Under the pieces are notes generated by a model that searched no databases, was not told where the DNA came from, and saw nothing but the letters and a program-made list of their open reading frames with translations. Position numbers and translations under genes: made by a program. This document shows, piece after piece, positions 58,929-64,000 of a stretch of DNA of 64,000 nt (the stretch's first letter is position 1; every line of letters begins with the position of its first letter). The DNA lies in assembly GCA_965217625.1 (NCBI GenBank), contig OZ244557.1:1922001-1986000 (forward strand), read 5' to 3'. This DNA comes from TK10-74A sp965217625. Lineage in GTDB: Bacteria; Chloroflexota; Dehalococcoidia; Bin125.

Positions 58929-59462
58929 CTATTCCTCCGGAACGAAGATGATCTGGCCGACGAGGATCTGCGTGCCGTCGCCCAGGGCGGGGTTGAAGCG
59001 CAGCAGGTCGTCGATGGAGACGCCGTAGACGACGCTGACGTCATACAGGGTATCGCCGGGCTGCGCGATGAAGTGGATGAAGGCGGCCGGCTGGATCGGG
59101 TCCGCCGGCTCGGGGGGCCGCGGCAAGGCGTCGGCGCGCAGGCGCGGCAGCACGATCGCGGGGGCGGGCGCGGCGCTGAACTCGGCCGGCGCCTGGGTGG
59201 CCACGGTCGCCGTCGGCAGCGAGATGCGCGCTTCCGGCGCGGGCGCGGGGTCGGCGCGCACGACGCTGATCACTTGCGGCGGTTCGACGGCGACGGGGGC
59301 CGCATCGTCGCGCCGGCTCCACACCATCACGACCGCCACCGTGAGCACCACCACCGCCAGCAGGCGGACGGGGCTCTGGGGCGGGCGCAGCGCCGGCGCC
59401 GTGACGGGGCGCCGGCCGGCGCTGCCCCGCAGGGATCCGGCGGCGTGCGAGGTCGAGAGCAT
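58929..59462 (-). CDS. Membrane-anchored LysM-domain protein
   Basis: 177 residues. One N-terminal membrane helix (LLAVVVLTVAVVMVWS), a Pro/Ala-rich extracytoplasmic spacer, and one C-terminal LysM domain (FIAQPGDTLYDVSVVYGVSI-DDLLRFNPALGDGTQILVGQIIFVP) that binds peptidoglycan-type polymers. No catalytic domain. Probably an envelope anchor or sensor. A TATCCT box on the minus strand (59526-59521) may be its -10. Confidence 0.88.
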   Translation of the reverse strand: MLSTSHAAGSLRGSAGRRPVTAPALRPPQSPVRLLAVVVLTVAVVMVWSRRDDAAPVAVEPPQVISVVRADPAPAPEARISLPTATVATQAPAEFSAAPAPAIVLPRLRADALPRPPEPADPIQPAAFIHFIAQPGDTLYDVSVVYGVSIDDLLRFNPALGDGTQILVGQIIFVPEE

Positions 59463-59533
59463 GACGCGGGTGGCGCTCCCCTCAGGCCCCGGCGCGGCAT
59501 CGCCGCGGGGGCCAGGGGTCAGGATACCCGATC

Positions 59534-59551
59534 GCGCCGTGATGACGGCGC
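59534..59551 (-). terminator. Hairpin after rplL, putative terminator
   Basis: Perfect 7-bp stem GCGCCGT / ACGGCGC with a 4-nt loop, 19 bp after the rplL stop on the minus strand. No U-tract follows, so it may be a Rho-linked or mRNA-end stem. Confidence 0.45.
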
Positions 59552-59570
59552 GCCGCCGTGCCGCCCGGCG

Positions 59571-59942
59571 CTACTGGATGGCCACGCTGGCGCCGGCGGC
59601 TTCGAGGTCGGCCTTGACCTTCTCGGCCTCCTCCTTGGGGACGCCCTCGCGGACGTTGGCCGGGGCGCTCTCGACGAACTCCTTGGCCTCCTTGAGGCCC
59701 AGCGTCGTGAGGGCGCGGACGGCCTTGATGACGTTGATCTTGTTCGCGCCGAAGTCCTTGAGCACGACCGTGAACTCGGTCTGCTCCTCCTCGGGCTCGG
59801 CCTCGGCGCCGGGGGCCGCCGCCATCGCCACCGGCGCGGCGGCGCTGACGCCGAACTCTTCCTCGATCTTCTTGACGAGATCCCGCGCTTCGAGCACGGT
59901 CATCCCGCTGATCAGATCGAAGGCCTCTTGAACCTTAGCCAT
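59571..59942 (-). CDS. rplL: 50S ribosomal protein L7/L12
   Basis: 123 residues from the ATG at 59942, with AAGGAGA just upstream. The N-terminal dimerisation segment (FDLISGMTVLEARDLVKKIEEEFGV) is followed by the Ala-rich hinge and the C-terminal factor-binding domain (EFTVVLKDFGANKINVIKAVRALTTLGLKEAKEFVESAP). It forms the ribosome stalk with L10 and recruits EF-Tu and EF-G. It overlaps the rplJ end by 8 bp. Confidence 0.98.
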   Translation of the reverse strand: MAKVQEAFDLISGMTVLEARDLVKKIEEEFGVSAAAPVAMAAAPGAEAEPEEEQTEFTVVLKDFGANKINVIKAVRALTTLGLKEAKEFVESAPANVREGVPKEEAEKVKADLEAAGASVAIQ

Positions 59943-60567
59943 TGCTGTCTCCTTCCGCGTTCGCGGTCTCACTGGCGGCCTCATCGGCGGCCTCACTGGG
60001 GGTCTCACTGGGGGTCTCACTGGGGGAGCCTGGGTCTTGCGTGCTGTCGAGCTGCTCGGCGCGGGCCTCGATGATCGCCGCGACCTCGCGCAGCAGGGCG
60101 TTGATGCCCGCCGCGATGCCGCCGACGGGGCCGTTCACCCCGCCGGCGATGCGGGACATCAACTCGGGGCGGGTGGGCACCGACGCCAGCTCGTCGACCT
60201 GCGCGGCGGAGAGGACCTCCCCGTCCAGGTAGCCGCCGTGGATGGGGATCTCCAGGCGGGTCTCGCGCAGGTACTTCTGGAGCGCCTTGGGCGGTCCGAC
60301 CTCTTCCTCGTAGCCGAGCACGAGGGCGGTCGACTGGTTGGCGATCGTGCCCACGCCGGGGCGTCCGGCGTTCTCGGCGGCGCGCTTGAGCAGCGTGTTC
60401 TTGACGACGCGCAACTCCATGGACGGCTCTTGCGCGCGCAGCGTGAGGCGCAGCGCGCGCATCTGGCCCACGCTGAGGTGGCGGAAATCGAGTCCGATCG
60501 CCATCACCGCGCGGCCAAGCCGCTCCTCCAGGTCGGCGACCTGTTGGATCTTGCGTTCAGTGGGCAT
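59935..60567 (-). CDS. rplJ: 50S ribosomal protein L10 with extended acidic tail
   Basis: 210 residues, about 35 longer than usual. Normal L10 features are MPTERKIQQVADLEERLGRA, FRHLSVGQMRALRLTLR, VVKNTLLKRA and the C-terminal stalk helix. After the helix that carries L7/L12 (INALLREVAAIIEARAEQL) comes a low-complexity tail with repeated SETP/SEAA units, encoded by three 12-bp tandem repeats (59992-60027). The tail is not present in standard L10 and its effect is unknown. The gene is followed by rplL with overlapping ends. Confidence 0.95.
   Translation of the reverse strand: MPTERKIQQVADLEERLGRAVMAIGLDFRHLSVGQMRALRLTLRAQEPSMELRVVKNTLLKRAAENAGRPGVGTIANQSTALVLGYEEEVGPPKALQKYLRETRLEIPIHGGYLDGEVLSAAQVDELASVPTRPELMSRIAGGVNGPVGGIAAGINALLREVAAIIEARAEQLDSTQDPGSPSETPSETPSEAADEAASETANAEGDSNG
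59992..60027. repeat. 12-bp tandem repeat inside rplJ
   Basis: Three copies of CTCACTGGGGGT (the last ends in A) at 59992-60003, 60004-60015 and 60016-60027. On the coding strand they give the SETP-type repeats of the L10 tail. Degenerate further copies precede them (CTCACTGGCGGC, CTCATCGGCGGC). Confidence 0.85.
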
Positions 60568-60790
60568 AGGCGGCTCCTTTCGAAAGTTCCTGCATGGGCC
60601 AGAGGTTTGTGCATCGGGGCGGGGAGGGCGAAAAAAGCCCTCCGCGTCCTGCCGGTCTGCCGTGGCGGCGCCGATGGGACGGGAGGGGCGGGACGCCCGG
60701 CCGCAGGGCCGGGGCGTTGCATCCGCACCTGCACTGGAGATTAAGGCGAGGGGTTCGCCGCCAGCGGTCTTCGGCGCCGGGAGCGGAGGT
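60568..60790 (-). ncRNA. rplJ leader region (candidate L10 leader RNA)
   Basis: A 223-bp gap between rplA and rplJ on the coding strand. It contains a 7-bp hairpin GGAGGGC / GCCCTCC with a CUUUUUU loop (60623-60643) and other GC-rich stems, and ends with AAGGAG ahead of the rplJ ATG. In most bacteria L10(L12)4 binds such a leader to control rplJ-rplL; I infer the same here from position and structure, not from a consensus match. Confidence 0.5.
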
Positions 60791-61504
60791 TTACTCCGCG
60801 GTGGTGCTGATCGTGCTTTGCAACTCCAGTTTGACGCTCGGTCCCATCGTAGAGGTGAGATGGAGCCCGCGGATATAGCTGCCCTTGGCGCCGCTGGGCT
60901 TGGCCTTCACGATCTCACTGACGAGCGCGGCGATGTTGTCGTGCAGCTGCTGATGCTCGAAGCTGGCCTTGCCCACGGGCACGTGCATGATCGCGAGGCG
61001 GTCGAGGCGGAACTCGACGCGGCCCGCCTGCGCCTCCTCGACGGCCTTGCCGACGTCGGCGGCGCCCACGACGGTGCCCGCGCGGGGGTTGGGCATCAGG
61101 CCGCGGGGCCCCAGGATGCGGCCCAGCCTGCCGACCTTGCCCATCATCTCGCGCTGCGCCAGGGCGACATCGAAGTCGGTGAAGCCGTCGGTGACTTTGG
61201 CGATCAGGTCGTCGCCGCCGACGATGGTCGCGCCGGCCGCTTCGGCGTCGCGGGCGGCCTCGCCCTCGGCGAAGACCGCCACGCGGACCGTCTTGCCCAG
61301 GCCGTGGGGCAGGTTGGTGGTGCCGCGCACCTGCTGGTCGGCGTGGCGCGGGTCGAGGCCGGTGCGAATGTGCAACTCGACCGTTTCGTCGAACTTGGTG
61401 GTGGCGCCCTGCTGGACGCGGGTGATGGCCTCCCCCAGCGCGACGGGCGTCTGCCGGTCGAAGTCCGCGAGGGCGGCGTTGTAGCGCTTGCCGTGTTTGG
61501 GCAT
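60791..61504 (-). CDS. rplA: 50S ribosomal protein L1
   Basis: 237 residues, normal length. Typical segments are MPKHGKRYNAALADFDR, KFDETVELHIRTGLDPRHADQQVRGT (L1 signature region), LGRILGPRGLMPNPRAGTV and the C-terminal VKAKPSGAKGSYIRGLHLTSTMGP. It binds the 23S rRNA L1 stalk and usually represses its own operon. It lies 3 bp after rplK. Confidence 0.98.
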   Translation of the reverse strand: MPKHGKRYNAALADFDRQTPVALGEAITRVQQGATTKFDETVELHIRTGLDPRHADQQVRGTTNLPHGLGKTVRVAVFAEGEAARDAEAAGATIVGGDDLIAKVTDGFTDFDVALAQREMMGKVGRLGRILGPRGLMPNPRAGTVVGAADVGKAVEEAQAGRVEFRLDRLAIMHVPVGKASFEHQQLHDNIAALVSEIVKAKPSGAKGSYIRGLHLTSTMGPSVKLELQSTISTTAE

Positions 61505-61507
61505 GTC

Positions 61508-61933
61508 TTACTCCGAAACCGTGATGCCCATGCTGCGGGCGGTGCCGGCGACGATCTTCATCGCGCCGGCGATGTCGTTGGCGTTGAGGTCCGGCATCTT
61601 CTTCTCGGCGATCTGCCGCACCTGGGCCGCGTTGATCTCCCCCACCATCTCGCGCCGGGGCTCGCTGGAGCCCTTGCTGAGGCCGGCGGCCTTGCGAATC
61701 AGGTCCGAGGCCGGCGGCGTGCGCAGCTCGAAGGTGAAGGAGCGGTCCTCGTAGATCGTGATCTGGGCGGGGGCGATATCGCCGGCCATGCTGGCCGAGC
61801 GTTCGTTGTAGGACTTCACGAAGTTCATGATGTTGACGCCGTGCTGGCCCAGCGCGGGGCCCACCGGCGGCGCCGGACTGGCCTTGCCGGCCTCCATTTG
61901 CAGGGTCAGAACCGCGCGGATTCGCTTCGCCAT
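61508..61933 (-). CDS. rplK: 50S ribosomal protein L11
   Basis: 141 residues. MAKRIRAVLTLQMEAGKASPAPPVGPALGQHGVNIMNF is the conserved N-terminal domain with the proline switch, and the C-terminal RNA-binding domain has NANDIAGAMKIVAGTARSMGI. It is the target of PrmA, encoded at 16791. It lies 2 bp after nusG on the same transcript. Confidence 0.98.
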   Translation of the reverse strand: MAKRIRAVLTLQMEAGKASPAPPVGPALGQHGVNIMNFVKSYNERSASMAGDIAPAQITIYEDRSFTFELRTPPASDLIRKAAGLSKGSSEPRREMVGEINAAQVRQIAEKKMPDLNANDIAGAMKIVAGTARSMGITVSE

Positions 61934-61935
61934 CG

Positions 61936-63006
61936 CTACACCTTCTCGACTTGCATGAAGTCCAACTCCACAGGGGTGTCGCGCCCGAACATGGAGATCA
62001 TGACGCGAACCTTGCCCTTTTCGATGTTGATCTCGTCGACTTCGCCCGAGAAGTCCTGGAAGGGCCCCTCCATCACGCGCACCATGTCGGCGACTTCGAA
62101 GCCCACGCGCACCCGCGGCTCGGCGACGCGGGTCTGCTTGAGGATGCCGGCGACCTCTTCGCGCGGCAGGGCGTGCGGTTTGTCGGCGCCGACGAAGCCG
62201 GTGACGCCGGGCGTGTTGCGCACCACGTACCAGGTGTCGTCGTCGAGGATCATGCTGACCAGCACGTAGCCCGGCAGCAGCTTGCGCTGCACCTGGCGGC
62301 GCTGCCCGCCGCGGATCTCCAACTCCTCCTCGGTGGGCACGACGACGTCGAAGATGCGGTCGGCGACGTCCATCGACTCCACGCGGCGCTTGAGGTTCTC
62401 GTCGACCTTGTTCTCGTGGCCCGAGTAGGTGTTGAGCACGTACCAGGCGCGGCCGTCGCCGGCGTCGGGGCCCAGGATCTCGTCCGCCTCGGCGGCGGCG
62501 AGGCGGGCGGCGGCGTCTTCGGCCGCTTCCGGCTCCAGGGGGGCGGGCGGCTTCTCCTCGCCGAGGCCGAGCTGCTCGGCCAGGCGTTCGGCGGTGGCGG
62601 CCTCCTGGTCGATGGCGGCCGTGGGCGCGCTCTCGTCGAAGCCGAGCGCCTTGACGGCGCGCATCGCGGCTTCGTACTCGCGCTCGGCGGCGCTGAGGCG
62701 GGCGTTGGCGTCGTCCGTCGAGGGCGCGGCGGTGGTATCGACGCCGAACAGGGCGGCGGCCGCGGCCGCGGCGTCGGCGTCGCGGGCGCTGGCCTCGGTG
62801 GGGACATCGTCCGTCAGCGCGACGGGCGTCAGCGGCACGGGCGCGTCCGGCTCCGCGGCATCGTCGTCCACGGCATCGTCGAGCATCGGGGCGTCGTCCA
62901 CGGGGGCGTCGACCATGGGGGCGTCGCCCTGATCGGCGTCGCCCTGGTCGGCGTCGAGCGTGGGGGCGTCCGCGGCGTCGGTGGTGGTGTTGGGGTCGAT
63001 AGTCAT
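61936..63006 (-). CDS. nusG: Transcription antitermination factor NusG with long acidic N-terminal extension
   Basis: 356 residues, about twice the usual length of roughly 180. Residues 1-180 are an Asp/Ala-rich extension with short repeats (DQGDADQGDAP; VDDAP) and a predicted helix (RLSAAEREYEAAMRAVKALGF). The NGN domain starts at about 185 (RAWYVLNTYSGHENKVDENL, LLPGYVLVSMILDDDTWYVVRNTPGVTGFVG) and the KOW domain ends the protein (GPFQDFSGEVDEINIEKGKVRVMISMFGRDTPVELDF). NusG binds RNA polymerase and links it to Rho or ribosomes. The extension may modulate this (inference). Confidence 0.95.
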   Translation of the reverse strand: MTIDPNTTTDAADAPTLDADQGDADQGDAPMVDAPVDDAPMLDDAVDDDAAEPDAPVPLTPVALTDDVPTEASARDADAAAAAAALFGVDTTAAPSTDDANARLSAAEREYEAAMRAVKALGFDESAPTAAIDQEAATAERLAEQLGLGEEKPPAPLEPEAAEDAAARLAAAEADEILGPDAGDGRAWYVLNTYSGHENKVDENLKRRVESMDVADRIFDVVVPTEEELEIRGGQRRQVQRKLLPGYVLVSMILDDDTWYVVRNTPGVTGFVGADKPHALPREEVAGILKQTRVAEPRVRVGFEVADMVRVMEGPFQDFSGEVDEINIEKGKVRVMISMFGRDTPVELDFMQVEKV

Positions 63007-63036
63007 CGTGGGTTCAGGAGTGTCAGTTCCGGTGCG

Positions 63037-63462
63037 CTAGTTGAGCAGGACGTTTTCCATCAGGCGGTTGAAGACCCAGTCGACCGAGCCCAGCAGGATG
63101 CCGACCGCGATCGCGATCACGATCACGACGGTCGACAGGCTGCGGGTCTCGGCGCGGCTCGGCCAGACGACCTTGCGCAACTCCGAGATGATCTCCATCA
63201 CGAAGCGGGGATGCGTGAGGCGGTAGAGCCGGCCGCGGCGACCGCCGCTCTGGGCGCCGGCCGCCGGTCGCGGCGTGCCGCGACGGGGCCGGACGGTCTG
63301 CGCGGGGGGCGGCGTGGTCGCGGGGGCGGGCGGCATGCTGGGCGGCGTCCTGGGCGGTGGCGTGACCGAGGCGGCCTCCCGGGCGCGTGCTTGCGCACCC
63401 GATTCGGGGGACTGGCCGCCGGTCTGGCGGCGGCGACGTGGGCGACGCCCGGCGCGAGGCAT
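63037..63462 (-). CDS. secE: Preprotein translocase subunit SecE
   Basis: 141 residues. The conserved C-terminal core is FVMEIISELRKVVWPSRAETRSLSTVVIVIAIAVGILLGSVDWVF: amphipathic helix with ELRKVVWPSR, then one membrane helix. Before it lie about 80 residues rich in Pro and Arg, not part of the minimal SecE. The ATG at 63462 is the only one near; an internal start would remove most of this extension. Position between rpmG and nusG is conserved across bacteria. Confidence 0.93.
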   Translation of the reverse strand: MPRAGRRPRRRRQTGGQSPESGAQARAREAASVTPPPRTPPSMPPAPATTPPPAQTVRPRRGTPRPAAGAQSGGRRGRLYRLTHPRFVMEIISELRKVVWPSRAETRSLSTVVIVIAIAVGILLGSVDWVFNRLMENVLLN

Positions 63463-63480
63463 GATTGGTCCTCTCGCCGC

Positions 63481-63642
63481 TCAACGGGTCTCGCGGAACG
63501 GGTGATGCGCGCGGCAGCGGGGACAGTACTTGCGCAACTCCAGCCGGGCCGTCGTGTTGCGACGGTTCTTCTTGGAGTGGTACGAGAAGCGCTGGCACTC
63601 GCGGCAGCGCAGCGTGATGTGAACGCGATCGCCTTTGGCCAT
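63481..63642 (-). CDS. rpmG: 50S ribosomal protein L33
   Basis: 53 residues: MAKGDRVHITLRCRECQRFSY, then HSKKNRRNTTARLELRKYCP, then RCRAHHPFRETR. Both CxxC pairs are present (C14/C17 and C39/C42), so this is the zinc-binding form of L33. It is small and wedged between tuf and secE, as in many genomes. Confidence 0.95.
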   Translation of the reverse strand: MAKGDRVHITLRCRECQRFSYHSKKNRRNTTARLELRKYCPRCRAHHPFRETR

Positions 63643-63651
63643 GGGGGAAGC

Positions 63652-64000
<349 letters not shown>

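Noticed and set aside
60623..60643. Intrinsic terminator on the plus strand
   Set aside because: The A/T run is in the loop, not after the stem, and no plus-strand gene ends there; treated as part of the rplJ leader.
63463..63651. tRNA-Trp or other tRNA between tuf, rpmG and secE
   Set aside because: These genes are 9-18 bp apart, leaving no room; no tRNA-like cloverleaf was found anywhere in the window.

Overview
The window is 64 kb of very GC-rich bacterial chromosome (roughly 70% G+C by eye) with tightly packed genes, many 4-bp ATGA/GTGA overlaps and frequent GTG starts. Gene content (HrcA/CIRCE heat-shock control, a MoaD-like protein beside CTP synthase, a transaldolase/fructose-6-phosphate aldolase beside Rho, MoxR-DUF58-transglutaminase clusters, Tat-exported lipoproteins, a SpoIIIAA-like ATPase, NusG and SecE with long extensions) fits a member of the Chloroflexota. 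That placement is inference from gene content, not a computed phylogeny. No rRNA, tRNA, insertion sequence, prophage or CRISPR array was seen.

Layout. 1-2.7 kb: two CitE/HpcH-aldolase-like genes on the minus strand are separated by a 1.4 kb cassette with less GC-biased codons. The cassette has a minus-strand pair, a 58-residue zinc ribbon overlapping ATGA with a Mom-like DNA-modification acyltransferase, converging on a plus-strand PD-(D/E)XK nuclease. The pair looks like the com-mom operon of phage Mu, and with a linked nuclease it may be an undescribed restriction-modification module. This is the most interesting locus. 2.7-11.8 kb: M16 peptidase, MoaD-like protein, pyrG, transaldolase-like enzyme, rho, an MBL-fold protein and a ketosynthase-fold protein that lacks every catalytic residue. 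11.9-18.5 kb: a CIRCE-controlled heat-shock operon hrcA-grpE-dnaK, then dnaJ-prmA-rsmE. 18.5-31.7 kb: two M23 peptidase lipoproteins, then MoxR-DUF58-transglutaminase facing a Bat-type (aerotolerance) cluster MoxR-DUF58-BatD-like-BatA-BatB/C. Single-base frame breaks are visible in the second M23 gene, the second DUF58 gene and probably at the start of the second MoxR gene.

31.8-41.6 kb: dnaE; a 346-bp intergenic region with a C14 tract and paired direct repeats; an ABC substrate-binding lipoprotein with a 230-residue alanine-rich spacer; two DppB/DppC-type permeases; a fatty acid desaturase; and a 36-bp remnant of a second DppC gene. A hairpin repeat brackets the substrate-binding gene. 41.6-48.9 kb (minus): thrB-lysC, tmk, a SpoIIIAA/R3H-type ATPase, a double-GNAT protein and pdxS-pdxT. 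49-57.5 kb: PfkB-type kinase, phosphodiesterase, Usp protein, two TrkA-like proteins, pheA, a formamidopyrimidine-DNA glycosylase, HNH protein, CvpA, larB-larC. 57.5-64 kb (minus): radC, a LysM protein and the translation/transcription cluster tuf-rpmG-secE-nusG-rplK-rplA-rplJ-rplL.

Regulation. Several genes start 5-10 nt after a TANNNT box without a Shine-Dalgarno sequence (561, 1919, 4106, 15692, 35545, 50257), which suggests common leaderless transcription. Clear -35/-10 promoters precede pyrG, rho, hrcA, the second M23 gene, thrB and the zinc ribbon-mom pair.
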